A DNA stretch of 64,000 nt from JAVXCQ01 sp036659415 (GCA_036659415.1 JAVXCQ010000003.1:1-64000), one strand, 5' to 3'. Positions 40,498-50,458 are shown, counted from the first letter of the stretch. Translations and numbers: made by a program. Notes: generated from the letters alone by a model not told the origin.

Positions 40498-41613
40498 ATG
40501 AAATTTACTTGTAAAACCCAAAATATAGCTAAAGCAGTTCAAGTTGCTAAAAAAGCTATTTCTTCCAATCCCAGTGTTCCTATTTTTTCAGGTATTCATC
40601 TCCTTATTGAAGATGAGCAACTAATTATTAATGCTATGGATTTAAATATGGCTATTAGTTGTAAAATAGCCGTCGCTATAGAAGAAAAAGGTGAAATCGT
40701 TATTCCTGCTAAACAATTTGCAGAACTACTTTCTTCTTTACAAACAGAAGAAGTTACTATTGCTAAAAACGAAAATAAAAATAACATTTTAATTACTTCT
40801 GGAAAAGCAAATTTTGAAATTCCTTTGATGAATGAAGCAGATTATCCTAAATTTCCGCTTTTTAATGGCGATAAACAATTAATTATTACTGACGAAATGA
40901 TTAAAGAGTTAATTAAAAAAACAATTTACGCCTGTTCCACTGATGAAACAAGACCTTTATTTACCGGTATTTTACTAGAGAAAAAAGGACAACAGGTTAC
41001 TTTTGTAGGAACTAACACTCATCGATTGGCTATCAAAACTATTACGTTGGAACAAGCAGATGAGAGTGATTTATCAATTATTATTCCTGCGCGTGCTTTA
41101 AAAGAAATTATTAGCAATTTAGGTAATGATTTACCGCAAGATGTAGTAATTTCTTTGCTTAATCGTCAAATCATGATTCAATTGGGTAATACTACTATTG
41201 TGTCTAGTTTAATCGAAGGCAATTTCCCTGATTATAGGAGAGTTATTCCTGGCCAATTTAATATTAAAACAACTTTTCAGATTAAAGAGTTAGAAGGCGC
41301 TGTAAAAAGGGTTGCTTTATTTTCTAGTGATAATGATTATAGTATTATTAAAATAAGTATTAATAATAATGAAATTGTTGTTAATTCCAGTAGTAATGAG
41401 GTTGGTAGCGGTATGGAAAGTATTAATTGTCAAACTACAGGTGAAAGTTTGAATGTGGCTTTTAATGCTAGATATATTTTAGAAATTCTTAAAAATATTG
41501 ATGGCGAAGAAGCCACAATGGAATTAAACAGTGCTCTTAGTCCTATTTGTATAAAATCTGATAATGATGAACAGTATCTTTATATCGTAACCCCTGTTCG
41601 CGTTGTAGTATAA
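40498..41613 (+). CDS. dnaN: DNA polymerase III sliding clamp
   Basis: A 371-residue three-domain beta clamp. The N-terminus M-K-F-T-C-K-T-Q-N-I-A-K-A-V and the C-terminal I-V-T-P-V-R binding cleft are typical. The ATG at 40498 follows AGGAGG; an in-frame extension to 40372 is origin sequence. Confidence 0.97.
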   Translation: MKFTCKTQNIAKAVQVAKKAISSNPSVPIFSGIHLLIEDEQLIINAMDLNMAISCKIAVAIEEKGEIVIPAKQFAELLSSLQTEEVTIAKNENKNNILITSGKANFEIPLMNEADYPKFPLFNGDKQLIITDEMIKELIKKTIYACSTDETRPLFTGILLEKKGQQVTFVGTNTHRLAIKTITLEQADESDLSIIIPARALKEIISNLGNDLPQDVVISLLNRQIMIQLGNTTIVSSLIEGNFPDYRRVIPGQFNIKTTFQIKELEGAVKRVALFSSDNDYSIIKISINNNEIVVNSSSNEVGSGMESINCQTTGESLNVAFNARYILEILKNIDGEEATMELNSALSPICIKSDNDEQYLYIVTPVRVVV

Positions 41614-41622
41614 GGAGTAATT

Positions 41623-41847
41623 ATGGAAAAAATAAAAATTTTAATTAATACGGATTATATTACTTTTGCTAATTTGATGAAATTTGCCGGTATTCTTCAA
41701 ACAGGAGGGCAAGCTTTTAATTTGATTGAAGAACGTTTAGTATCTCTTAATGGTAATATTGTTGTGGAAAAAAGGAAAAAAATACGTCCTGGTGATCACG
41801 TTATTATTAAAGGTCAGTATGAAATAGAAGTTGAAATGGAAGCATAG
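41623..41847 (+). CDS. yaaA: S4-domain protein YaaA
   Basis: A 74-residue protein with one S4 RNA-binding domain (F-A-G-I-L-Q-T-G-G-Q-A-F-N-L-I...L-N-G...R-K-K-I-R-P-G-D). Found between dnaN and recF in most Firmicutes; thought to act in ribosome or RNA metabolism. It starts nine bases after dnaN and ends two bases before recF. Confidence 0.93.
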   Translation: MEKIKILINTDYITFANLMKFAGILQTGGQAFNLIEERLVSLNGNIVVEKRKKIRPGDHVIIKGQYEIEVEMEA

Positions 41848-41849
41848 GT

Positions 41850-42980
41850 ATGAAAGTTGAACAAATTTCTTTAATTAATTTTAGAAATTATACAAACTGT
41901 TGCATAAAGCTTGATAGTTTAGTTAATGTTTTTTATGGTAATAACGCTCAAGGCAAAACGAATTTACTTGAGGGAATTTTCTATTCTGCTTTTGGCTTTT
42001 CCCATCGAACAAATAATGAAGAAGAATTAATGCAAATTTCTGCTGTCGCTATGACAGCAGAAACTATTTTTTTTAATAATTATGATCGTCATAGTATTAA
42101 AGTCAAACGTTTTGAGCTGAATGGTAAGTTCAAAAAAGAAATTCTTTTGGATAATAATCTAATTAAAACTAAAGAACATTACGGTACTTTGAATGTAGTA
42201 ATGTTTTCCCCGGAAGATTTACAAATTATTAAAGGTGAACCTGCTTTACGTCGCAGATTTTTAGATATGGAAATTGCACAAACCAACAGGTTTTATTATG
42301 CTTTATTGGTAAAATATAATAAAATTTTGCAACAACGAAATAAGATTCTTAAAGAAGCTCGCGAGTATAAGCTTAATCAAGAACTGTTAGCGGCTTGGAC
42401 TCAGGAATTAGTTAAGACGGCTGCAGAAATTTTGACTATACGTTTAAAAGTAGTTAAGAGTTTAAATCAAATAGCGCAAAAAATTTATGGCGATTTAACG
42501 AATAACCAGGAACAATTAATGATTAAATATGAAATTAAAGCTAATAATAATCAATTTATTTATGATAAAGAGCAAGAAGTTGTAGCCTGGAAACAATGGT
42601 ATGAAGAAGCTTTAAAAGAACGGCAGGATTTAGACGTTATGCGAGGTAATACTGGTCTGGGGCCGCATCGTGATGATTTGTTAGTTTTAGTGAATAATAA
42701 TAAACTTAAGGCTTTTGGTTCCCAAGGACAACAACGTAGTGGAGCTTTGGCCTTAAAACTTTCCGAATTAGAATATGTTAAAAAAGAAAAAGAAGAATAT
42801 CCAATTTTATTGTTAGACGACGTCATGAGTGAACTTGATAGTGAACGCAGAAGACAACTTTTAGAATTTATTAATGGGAAAGTTCAAACTTTTATTACAG
42901 TTAACGATAAAACTTTAATTCCTGAATTAAAGGCGAATAAATATTTTCATGTAAAAAAGGGCAGTATTCACGAGGAATAA
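41850..42980 (+). CDS. recF: DNA repair protein RecF
   Basis: A 376-residue SMC-like ATPase that loads RecA at gaps. Walker A G-N-N-A-Q-G-K-T-N at residues 30-38, signature-region S-Q-G-Q-Q-R and Walker B L-L-L-D-D-V-M-S-E-L-D are intact. Confidence 0.97.
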   Translation: MKVEQISLINFRNYTNCCIKLDSLVNVFYGNNAQGKTNLLEGIFYSAFGFSHRTNNEEELMQISAVAMTAETIFFNNYDRHSIKVKRFELNGKFKKEILLDNNLIKTKEHYGTLNVVMFSPEDLQIIKGEPALRRRFLDMEIAQTNRFYYALLVKYNKILQQRNKILKEAREYKLNQELLAAWTQELVKTAAEILTIRLKVVKSLNQIAQKIYGDLTNNQEQLMIKYEIKANNNQFIYDKEQEVVAWKQWYEEALKERQDLDVMRGNTGLGPHRDDLLVLVNNNKLKAFGSQGQQRSGALALKLSELEYVKKEKEEYPILLLDDVMSELDSERRRQLLEFINGKVQTFITVNDKTLIPELKANKYFHVKKGSIHEE

Positions 42981-42981
42981 A

Positions 42982-43863
42982 ATGAAAAATGTAGAGAAAA
43001 TAATTTTTAAACTTCTAGATAATGATTTGGCTCGAGAACGTTTTCTTGTGCAATTTTTGCTGCATAATTGGGGTGCTTTATTTGGTGAAAATATTGCAAA
43101 ACACTCAAAACCGTTGCGCTTAGAGCAGGGTGTTTTATATGTTAATACCGATAATCCGGCTTGGTCTCATAATTTGCTGATGATGAAGAATCAATTATTG
43201 GCTAAAATTAATAATACTGTACCTAAGGGCGATCGTAAAAAAGCTTTAAGTATTGTTATTAAAGATATTATTTTTTATTATGGTAATGTGGAAAAAGTTA
43301 AGCGGTTAGAAGCCCAAAAAGCAGTAGAATATCCGTTATTAGAATTAAATGAACAAGAAAAAAATGCTATAATAAAGCGTACAGAAAATATTAAAAATTT
43401 AGTAATGCAAGCTGCTTTTGTCAAATTAATGAGTGAAGATTTTCGTCGTAAAAAATCCTTATTGGCAGTAGGAAAAAAGCAATGTTTGGAATGCGGTGTT
43501 ATTTTACAAAATGAAGAGCAATATTGCGCTGTATGCGCCAGAGCTAAGCAAGAACTTTTAAAAGCTAAACTGAAAGAAACCTTGGTGGCAGCACCCTGGC
43601 TTTCCTATGTAGAGTGTATTAATTACGTTAAGTGTGATAAAATGTTATTCAGCGAAATACGTGATTATTTAAAACTTAATACTTATAAAAAATTAATGGT
43701 AGCAACTTGTGACGATGAAACTAAGGTTTTTGCAGTAATGTTAGAAACGTATACAACTCCTGAGCAATTAACCACGGAATTTATTACTGAAACTGTAGAG
43801 AAAATACGGAGGAAGTACGATGTATCTTCATTTGGGAGCTCATTGCGTTATAAAAAGCAGTGA
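42982..43863 (+). CDS. DUF721/DciA-like protein with zinc ribbon
   Basis: A 293-residue protein. The N-terminal ~100 residues follow the DUF721 (DciA) pattern: W-G-A-L-F-G-E-N-I-A-K-H-S-K-P and L-Y-V-N-T-D-N-P-A-W-S-H-N-L. Near residues 168-187 there is a C-x-x-C...C-x-x-C zinc ribbon (C-L-E-C-G, C-A-V-C), then an unrecognised C-terminal domain. DciA is the replicative-helicase loader or operator in many bacteria lacking DnaC/DnaI, and this gene sits between recF and gyrB. Whether it performs that role here is inference. Its end overlaps remB by 44 bases. Confidence 0.8.
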   Translation: MKNVEKIIFKLLDNDLARERFLVQFLLHNWGALFGENIAKHSKPLRLEQGVLYVNTDNPAWSHNLLMMKNQLLAKINNTVPKGDRKKALSIVIKDIIFYYGNVEKVKRLEAQKAVEYPLLELNEQEKNAIIKRTENIKNLVMQAAFVKLMSEDFRRKKSLLAVGKKQCLECGVILQNEEQYCAVCARAKQELLKAKLKETLVAAPWLSYVECINYVKCDKMLFSEIRDYLKLNTYKKLMVATCDDETKVFAVMLETYTTPEQLTTEFITETVEKIRRKYDVSSFGSSLRYKKQ

Positions 43864-44086
43864 TATTATAGGTATTTTTAATCTACGAGAAAAAGAATCA
43901 ACACTTTATGAAAATTTTGTGCAAAAAAATTTGCATAAATATAAAATTGTTAAACTATCGGCAAAGGAAGATTATTCAAGCTGTATTGTTACAGTAGATA
44001 CTTTGTATTTATCCGGTATTTCTCCTTTAACTTTAAAAAGACGTAAAGAAGAAGATTTTGGAATGGATGCTGTTTTTAAAAGATAA
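43820..44086 (+). CDS. remB: Extracellular matrix regulator RemB
   Basis: An 88-residue DUF370 protein (M-Y-L-H-L-G-A...S-S-D-I-I-G-I-F-N-L), the RemB type found between recF and gyrB in Bacillus and relatives. In this non-sporing-looking context its targets are unknown. Its GGAGG start lies inside the DUF721 gene, indicating coupling. Confidence 0.88.
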   Translation: MYLHLGAHCVIKSSDIIGIFNLREKESTLYENFVQKNLHKYKIVKLSAKEDYSSCIVTVDTLYLSGISPLTLKRRKEEDFGMDAVFKR

Positions 44087-44108
44087 AGATGAAAAAATGG
44101 AGGTTTCT

Positions 44109-46031
44109 ATGTCAAACATTGAAGAAGAAATTGCAGTACATGGTGATTATGATGCTGGACAAATTCAAGTTCTTGAAGGGTTAGAAGCTGTTAGAAAACG
44201 TCCAAGTATGTATATTGGGAGTATTTCTGCCCGCGGTCTTCATCATTTAGTATCAGAAGTTGTGGATAATAGTATTGATGAAGCTTTGGCAGGTTATTGC
44301 AGTCATATTCAAGTAATTATTCATAAGGATAACAGTATTACTGTCAAAGATGATGGTCGTGGAATTCCTGTGGATATGCATAAAGTTGGTAAACCAGCGA
44401 TTGAAGTAGTTATGACTATTCTTCATGCTGGCGGTAAGTTTGGCGACGGTGGGTACAAAGTTTCCGGTGGTTTACATGGTGTTGGTGTTTCTTGTGTTAA
44501 TGCCCTTTCGGAAAAAATGGAAGTAGAAGTTTGTCGTAATGGCAAAATTTATTGCATTGAATTTGCTAAAGGAAAAACTGTCGTGCCTCTTTATGAAAAG
44601 GGAGAGACTACTACTACTGGTACTTCTACACATTTTCTACCAGATACAACGATTTTTACGGAAACTATTTTTAGCTATGAAACCTTGCGGCACAGAATAA
44701 GAGAACTGGCCTTTTTGAACAAAGGGGTTAAGATTGGGTTAAGCGATGAGCGCAGTGGTGAAAATGAAATTTTTCATTACGAAGGTGGCGTAGTTTCTTT
44801 TGTTGAATATTTGAATAAAAATAAAGACGCTATACACACGAAAGTGATCTATGTTGAAGGCGAAAAAGATAGTACGATTGTCGAAATGGCTATGCAATAT
44901 ACGGATACTTATTCAGAAAATATTTATACTTTTGTCAATAATATTAACACTGAAGAAGGCGGCACGCATTTAAGTGGTCTTAAACAAGCTTTAACGCGCA
45001 CAATTAATGACTATGCTCGTAAAATGGGGGCACTAAAAGATGGAGACGAAAATCTTAGTGGTGATGATGTTCGCGAAGGTTTAACGGCTATTATTAGTTT
45101 GAAAGTGCGAGATCCACAATTTGAAGGTCAGACTAAAACGAAACTTGGCAATAGTGAAATCAGAGGTATTGTTGATAATTTGGTGAGTGAGGGTTTAACC
45201 GAGTTTTTTGAAGAAAACCCTATGGAAACTAAAAAAATCGTAGAAAAATCTATTATTTCAGCACGTGCTAGAGCGGCAGCGCGTAAAGCAAGAGAGTTGA
45301 CGCGACGTAAAAGTGCTTTGGAAATCAGTGCTTTACCAGGTAAATTAGCAGATTGTTCTAGTCGTGATGCGGCTCAAACAGAAATTTATTTAGTCGAGGG
45401 AGATTCTGCAGGTGGTAGTGCTAAACAAGGTAGAGATAGAATGTTTCAGGCTATTTTGCCTTTGCGCGGTAAAATTTTAAATGTAGAAAAATCTCGCTTG
45501 GATAAAATTCTTAACAATAATGAAATTCGTTCGATGATTACGGCTTTTGGTAGTGGTATCGGTGAGGATTTTGATTTAACTAAAGCTCGTTACGGTAAAA
45601 TTATTATCATGACAGATGCTGATGTGGATGGGGCTCATATTCGTACGTTGCTCTTAACTTTCTTTTATCGTTATATGCAGCCTATGATTAAGGCCGGTCA
45701 TGTTTTTATTGCCCAACCGCCGTTATTTTTAGTGCGTAAAGGACAAAAACATTACTATGCTTATAGCGACGAAGAATTGCAAACGATTTTGGATCAAGTG
45801 GGTAGAGAAACTAATCCTTACGTGCAACGCTATAAAGGTCTTGGTGAAATGAATCCTGAACAATTATGGGAAACAACAATGAATCCTGAATGTAGAACTG
45901 TTTTACAGGTGAAACTTGAAGATGCCGTGGAAGCGGATCAAATTTTTTCCATACTCATGGGTGATAAAGTTGAACCTCGTCGTCAATTTATTGAGGCTAA
46001 TGCTAGTAAGGTGAGAAATTTAGACCTTTAA
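44109..46031 (+). CDS. gyrB: DNA gyrase subunit B
   Basis: A 640-residue ATPase subunit: GHKL ATP-binding domain (E-V-V-D-N-S-I-D-E-A, G-G-K-F-G...G-L-H-G-V-G), TOPRIM domain (E-G-D-S-A-G-G-S-A, D-A-D-V-D-G-A-H-I) and C-terminal Y-K-G-L-G-E-M-N-P-E-Q-L-W. The ATG at 44109 follows GGAGG; the longer reading from 44058 overlaps remB and is not supported. Confidence 0.98.
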   Translation: MSNIEEEIAVHGDYDAGQIQVLEGLEAVRKRPSMYIGSISARGLHHLVSEVVDNSIDEALAGYCSHIQVIIHKDNSITVKDDGRGIPVDMHKVGKPAIEVVMTILHAGGKFGDGGYKVSGGLHGVGVSCVNALSEKMEVEVCRNGKIYCIEFAKGKTVVPLYEKGETTTTGTSTHFLPDTTIFTETIFSYETLRHRIRELAFLNKGVKIGLSDERSGENEIFHYEGGVVSFVEYLNKNKDAIHTKVIYVEGEKDSTIVEMAMQYTDTYSENIYTFVNNINTEEGGTHLSGLKQALTRTINDYARKMGALKDGDENLSGDDVREGLTAIISLKVRDPQFEGQTKTKLGNSEIRGIVDNLVSEGLTEFFEENPMETKKIVEKSIISARARAAARKARELTRRKSALEISALPGKLADCSSRDAAQTEIYLVEGDSAGGSAKQGRDRMFQAILPLRGKILNVEKSRLDKILNNNEIRSMITAFGSGIGEDFDLTKARYGKIIIMTDADVDGAHIRTLLLTFFYRYMQPMIKAGHVFIAQPPLFLVRKGQKHYYAYSDEELQTILDQVGRETNPYVQRYKGLGEMNPEQLWETTMNPECRTVLQVKLEDAVEADQIFSILMGDKVEPRRQFIEANASKVRNLDL

Positions 46032-46084
46032 TAACAGTATAATATTTGTTGTAGCGGCGAAATTTTCTTAAGGGGCTGGAAATA

Positions 46085-46390
46085 ATGAAAATCAAGAAAA
46101 ACTTATCGGATGCTGAAATGTTCCAAGGTTATAAAGAAATGCGTAATTTTGAAACTGATATTTATGGCGAAGAAGAGCCAAACCTAGTTTTTGCCGCCAA
46201 ACAACCAGCTAAAAAAAGTAATGAATTGTTAATGCCGGTAGAAGCACAAGAAAAACTTAACCAATATCTATTGGAAATGGCCATGGAATGGTTTAAAAAT
46301 GGTAATGGCGAGGCTGATTGGAAAGTTATCAAAGAAAAAGGCCAGATTGTAATTAAACCTGTGGTGAGCAAAAAGAAAGTTGCTAAATAA
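46085..46390 (+). CDS. Hypothetical 101-residue protein
   Basis: No family recognised. The N-terminus is charged (N-L-S-D-A-E-M-F-Q-G-Y-K-E-M-R-N-F-E-T-D), a Lys-rich linker lies near residue 40, a predicted helix spans residues 50-70 and the tail is K-P-V-V-S-K-K-K-V-A-K. No signal peptide or membrane segment. Its stop TAA is followed directly by the ATG of thiN, so the two are translated from one message between gyrB and gyrA. Confidence 0.7.
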   Translation: MKIKKNLSDAEMFQGYKEMRNFETDIYGEEEPNLVFAAKQPAKKSNELLMPVEAQEKLNQYLLEMAMEWFKNGNGEADWKVIKEKGQIVIKPVVSKKKVAK

Positions 46391-47083
46391 ATGGCGGGTA
46401 CGGAAGTAATATTACCTCAAGGTACTTGGCATTTATCGCAGGTAACGACGCAAAAGCTTGTGGTGGTGGCTGGCGGCAGAGCACCTGCTCCGGACTGGCT
46501 AAAGCAAGTGGCGTCCATAGGTCAGCTTTATTGTGCGGATAAGGGTTTAGACTACTGCTGGGCACAACAGCTCTGTCCGAGTTTAGTTTGTGGAGATCAA
46601 GATAGCGGGACAACAGAGTCTTGGCGAGCGGCAGAAAAACTGGGGATACCAATGCAAAAGTATGCTCCGGAAAAAGATGCTACAGATTTACAGCTATTAC
46701 TGACGGCTTTGCCTCCGCAGAGTTTAGTTATAGCAACGGGTATTTGGGGTGGTCGTTTTGATCATCTTTATGCTAATGTTTATAGTCTTTTGGCTTATCA
46801 AAAAAAACAGGCTGGCGTGGTTTTGATGGCGGACGAAAGTGAAGTTATGGTGCTGTTAACAGCTGGGGAACACGTAACTGTAACTTTGCAACGCTCGGCG
46901 CTGGCTATTTCTTTGTTGCCCTTAGCAGGTGAAAATAAAGTTTCTATTAGTGGTGTGCAGTGGCCTTTAGAGCGAGCAACATTAACACAGACCCAGCCCT
47001 ATGCGATTAGCAATATAGCGTTGGGCACGCAAGTGAGTGCTATTTGTCATGCAGGTTGTATGGGGTTTTATTGTAAATTTTAG
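46391..47083 (+). CDS. thiN: Thiamine pyrophosphokinase
   Basis: Transfers pyrophosphate from ATP to thiamine, giving the cofactor. The 230-residue protein has C-A-D-K-G-L-D-Y near residue 52, G-D-Q-D-S near residue 72 and K-D-A-T-D-L-Q-L-L near residue 95, the substrate- and Mg-binding segments of the family. An organism with ThiE makes thiamine phosphate, so ThiN suggests thiamine salvage as well. Confidence 0.88.
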   Translation: MAGTEVILPQGTWHLSQVTTQKLVVVAGGRAPAPDWLKQVASIGQLYCADKGLDYCWAQQLCPSLVCGDQDSGTTESWRAAEKLGIPMQKYAPEKDATDLQLLLTALPPQSLVIATGIWGGRFDHLYANVYSLLAYQKKQAGVVLMADESEVMVLLTAGEHVTVTLQRSALAISLLPLAGENKVSISGVQWPLERATLTQTQPYAISNIALGTQVSAICHAGCMGFYCKF

Positions 47084-47137
47084 CATTTGACCTTTTGGGG
47101 TTATTAAAAAACAGTTGACGAAATATTGGGGAAAATG

Positions 47138-47908
47138 ATGGAAACAATAGATTTAACGACTTTGGTATTTTTAATCATAGCGGCCTTTATCGCCTCTTTT
47201 ATTGATTCTACCGTGGGTGGCGGTGGGCTTATTTCTACGCCTGCTTTGCTTGCTACCGGGATGCCGGTGCCTTTTGCTTTGGGGACGAATAAAGTGGCGG
47301 CCATGATGGGGTCTTTTACCAGCGTGGTGACTTTTTGGCGCGCAGGTAAAATTAATAAAAAAATGGTACTGAGGTTGATGCCGATTTCTTTTTTCGGCTC
47401 GGCACTGGGTGCTTATGTAGTTTATTTATTACCGGCTGCTTTTATGAAGAATATCATTGTAGTTTTATTAGTTTTAGTCGCTGTTTATACCTATTTGCGC
47501 AAAGATTGGGGTGGCGCAGAGCAGATTAAAAAATATAATCTTGCTATTTTTTTGGGGACATTAACCATGGCCGCAGCCTTGGGTTTTTATGATGGATTTT
47601 TTGGACCCGGGACAGGTTCTTTTTTAATTTTTGGCTTTTTGTTTTTGGGTTATGATTTTGTCACAGCTGCAGGTAATGCTAAAGCACTTAATTTTGCCAG
47701 CGGTGCGGGCGCCTTGGTTTCTTTTGCTTTGGCGGGGACAGTTTATTGGGGCTATGGTTTAGCCATGGGTATTAGCATGATTTTTGGTGCTATTTTCGGC
47801 TCTAAGCTGGCTATTAATAAGGGTGCAAGTTATATTAGACCCTTGTATTTAGGTGTGACCACTGTTCTCATTGGTAAGCAAATCTATGAAATATTGTTTA
47901 AACAGTAA
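47138..47908 (+). CDS. TSUP (TauE/SafE) family permease
   Basis: A 256-residue protein with about eight membrane helices in two repeats. The motifs F-I-D-S-T-V-G-G-G-G-L-I-S-T-P-A-L-L and F-Y-D-G-F-F-G-P-G-T-G-S-F are characteristic of TSUP carriers for sulfite, sulfoacetate or related anions. ATG 47138 has GGGGA five bases upstream; ATG 47135 and TTG 47126 are alternatives. Confidence 0.9.
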   Translation: METIDLTTLVFLIIAAFIASFIDSTVGGGGLISTPALLATGMPVPFALGTNKVAAMMGSFTSVVTFWRAGKINKKMVLRLMPISFFGSALGAYVVYLLPAAFMKNIIVVLLVLVAVYTYLRKDWGGAEQIKKYNLAIFLGTLTMAAALGFYDGFFGPGTGSFLIFGFLFLGYDFVTAAGNAKALNFASGAGALVSFALAGTVYWGYGLAMGISMIFGAIFGSKLAINKGASYIRPLYLGVTTVLIGKQIYEILFKQ

Positions 47909-47943
47909 TTTAAGATAAAAATTTGACAAGGGTTGGTGATAGC

Positions 47944-50394
47944 GTGGATGTAGAAGAGGGTAAGGTTATACCTGTTTATATCGAAGACGAAATGCAAAAG
48001 TCCTATATTGACTATGCGATGAGTGTTATTGTACAAAGGGCATTGCCGGATGTGCGTGATGGTTTAAAACCAGTACATCGCCGGATCCTGTATGCGATGC
48101 AAGAAGCAGGCATGGCTTCGAACAAGCCATATAAAAAATCAGCACGTATTGTCGGTGAAGTGCTTGGTAAATTTCATCCTCATGGTGACTCTTCTGTTTA
48201 TGATGCTATCGTACGCTTAGCGCAAGATTTTTCTACTCGTTATCTCATGGTTGACGGTCACGGTAACTTTGGTTCTGTTGATGGTGATTCTGCTGCTGCT
48301 ATGCGTTATACAGAAGTGCGGATGGGCAAAATAGCAGAAGAAATGCTGGATGATATTGAAAAAGAAACCGTGGATTTCGTACCTAACTATGATGAATCTC
48401 TCAAAGAACCAAGTGTCTTACCAGCAAAAGTACCGGCGCTACTCATTAATGGTTCGTCTGGTATTGCAGTGGGTATGGCAACAAATATCCCGCCGCATAA
48501 CATAAATGAAGTTATTGATGGCTTAATTATGCTCATTGAAAACCCTGATATTGAAATTCCTGAATTAATGACGGCGATTAAGGGACCGGATTTTCCAACC
48601 GGTGCGATAATTTTGGGTACAGAAGGTATTGTGAGTGCTTATACCACTGGTCGTGGCGTTATTAAAATTCGGGCACAAGCACATATTGAAGCTATGTCCA
48701 ATGGCAAAAGTAAAATCATTGTGTCGGAAATTCCTTATCAAGTCAACAAAGCTAGAATGATTGAAAATATTGCACAATTGGTGCAAGATAAAATCATTGA
48801 TGGTATTACGGATTTACGTGATGAAAGTGACCGGAAAGGGATGCGCGTGGTTATTGAACTGCGTCGCGATGTTATTCCTGAGGTTATTTTAAATCAATTA
48901 TATAAGCATACACAAATGCAGGATTCCTTTGGTATCATTATGCTGGCTTTGGTTAAAGGTCACCCGCGGGTGCTTAATTTAAAACAAATCCTGGAATACT
49001 ATTTGGAACATCAAAAAGAAGTTATTGTGCGCAGAACTCGCTATGAACTAGGTAAAGCACAAGAACGTGCCCATATTTTAGAGGGTTTAAAAATAGCCTT
49101 AGATAATTTGGATCGCGTGATTGCTACTATTAGGGCTAGTGCTAATGCCGATATTGCTAAAACTGCGTTAATGGAAAACTTTGCTTTGAGCTTGCGTCAG
49201 GCTCAAGCTATTTTGGATATGCGTTTGCAAAGATTGACTGGTTTAGAGCGTCAAAAAATTGATGATGAATATGTAGATGTTTTAGAAACGATAGATTGGT
49301 TAGAAAGTGTTTTGGCTGATGAACATAAGGTGCTTGCGATTATTGAAGAAGATATGCTGGAAGTTAAAAAACGTTTCGGCGACGCTAGAAGAACAGTACT
49401 GGGTATTGATACCAGTAACATTGATAAGGCTGATTTGATTGCAGAAGAAGATATTGTGATTACTATTAGTCATCAAGGCTATATTAAACGTCAAACCTTG
49501 GATACTTTCCGCAATCAAAAACGTGGTGGCAAGGGTATTATTGGCGGTAGTGGTAAGAAAAATGATGATTTTGTGGAGCATTTATTTATTTCTACCACGC
49601 ACCATAATATTTTGTTCTTTACGAATAAAGGTCGTGTTTATCGCCAGATGGGCTTTGAAATTCCGGAAGCCAGTCGTACGGCTAAAGGTTCTGCGATTAT
49701 CAACTTGCTTCCTATCGAAACAGGCGAGAAGATCACAGCTGTTATCCCGGTAAAAGAATATTTAGCTGACCAGTATCTGTTTATGGCTACTAATTTGGGC
49801 ACAGTAAAGAAAACTCGCCTAAACGAGTTTGATAGTGCTCGTAAAATCGGCCTTAACGCCATTGAATTAGGCGAGGGTGAAGAGCTGATTGATGTGAAAT
49901 TAACAGATGGTAAAGCTAGTATTATTTTGGCTAGTCGCAACGGCCAAGCTATTCATTTTGGTGAAGAGGATGTGCGCCCTATGGGTAGAACAGCTCACGG
50001 CGTGCGCGGTATCTTGCTAGAAGAGGGCGACGTGCTAGTATCTATGGATAGCGTACCGGAAAACGGAGAAGTGTTAACGGCTACGGAAGAAGGTATGGGT
50101 AAACGTACACTCATTAGTGAATACCGGAAACAAACCCGTGGCGGTAAAGGCGTCATTAATCTTAAAATTACTGAAAAAACAGGTATGGTTGTGGGTGTTC
50201 GCGTGATTGTGCCACAACAGGAGGTTATGCTCATTACGGCAGCCGGTATTATTATCCGCATCGACGTTAATGGTATTTCTCAGTTTGGGCGTAATGCTCA
50301 AGGCGTGAGATTGATTTCCTTGAATAGTGGTGATAAATTGGTGGCGTTAGCTGCTGTACAACAAGAAGAAGTAGATGTTCTCCTAGACAAATAA
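47944..50394 (+). CDS. gyrA: DNA gyrase subunit A
   Basis: An 816-residue protein: breakage-reunion domain with the catalytic tyrosine in A-M-R-Y-T-E-V-R-M, and a C-terminal beta-pinwheel opened by the GyrA box Q-K-R-G-G-K-G, which separates it from ParC. In the quinolone region H-P-H-G-D-S-S-V-Y-D the usual Ser and Asp are present, so no resistance substitution is seen there. Start GTG 47944 gives the standard N-terminus; TTG 47923 is an alternative. Confidence 0.97.
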   Translation: MDVEEGKVIPVYIEDEMQKSYIDYAMSVIVQRALPDVRDGLKPVHRRILYAMQEAGMASNKPYKKSARIVGEVLGKFHPHGDSSVYDAIVRLAQDFSTRYLMVDGHGNFGSVDGDSAAAMRYTEVRMGKIAEEMLDDIEKETVDFVPNYDESLKEPSVLPAKVPALLINGSSGIAVGMATNIPPHNINEVIDGLIMLIENPDIEIPELMTAIKGPDFPTGAIILGTEGIVSAYTTGRGVIKIRAQAHIEAMSNGKSKIIVSEIPYQVNKARMIENIAQLVQDKIIDGITDLRDESDRKGMRVVIELRRDVIPEVILNQLYKHTQMQDSFGIIMLALVKGHPRVLNLKQILEYYLEHQKEVIVRRTRYELGKAQERAHILEGLKIALDNLDRVIATIRASANADIAKTALMENFALSLRQAQAILDMRLQRLTGLERQKIDDEYVDVLETIDWLESVLADEHKVLAIIEEDMLEVKKRFGDARRTVLGIDTSNIDKADLIAEEDIVITISHQGYIKRQTLDTFRNQKRGGKGIIGGSGKKNDDFVEHLFISTTHHNILFFTNKGRVYRQMGFEIPEASRTAKGSAIINLLPIETGEKITAVIPVKEYLADQYLFMATNLGTVKKTRLNEFDSARKIGLNAIELGEGEELIDVKLTDGKASIILASRNGQAIHFGEEDVRPMGRTAHGVRGILLEEGDVLVSMDSVPENGEVLTATEEGMGKRTLISEYRKQTRGGKGVINLKITEKTGMVVGVRVIVPQQEVMLITAAGIIIRIDVNGISQFGRNAQGVRLISLNSGDKLVALAAVQQEEVDVLLDK

Positions 50395-50407
50395 GTTGAT
50401 TAGTTTT

Positions 50408-50458
50408 TCCTCTGCCTACCGGTAAGTTACAAACTGCCGTTAGGCGGAGGATTTTTTT
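50408..50458 (+). terminator. Terminator after gyrA
   Basis: CCTCTGCCTA...TAGGCGGAGG stem with G-U pairs and an extended inner CCGGTA/TGCCGT part, followed by seven T. Confidence 0.88.
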
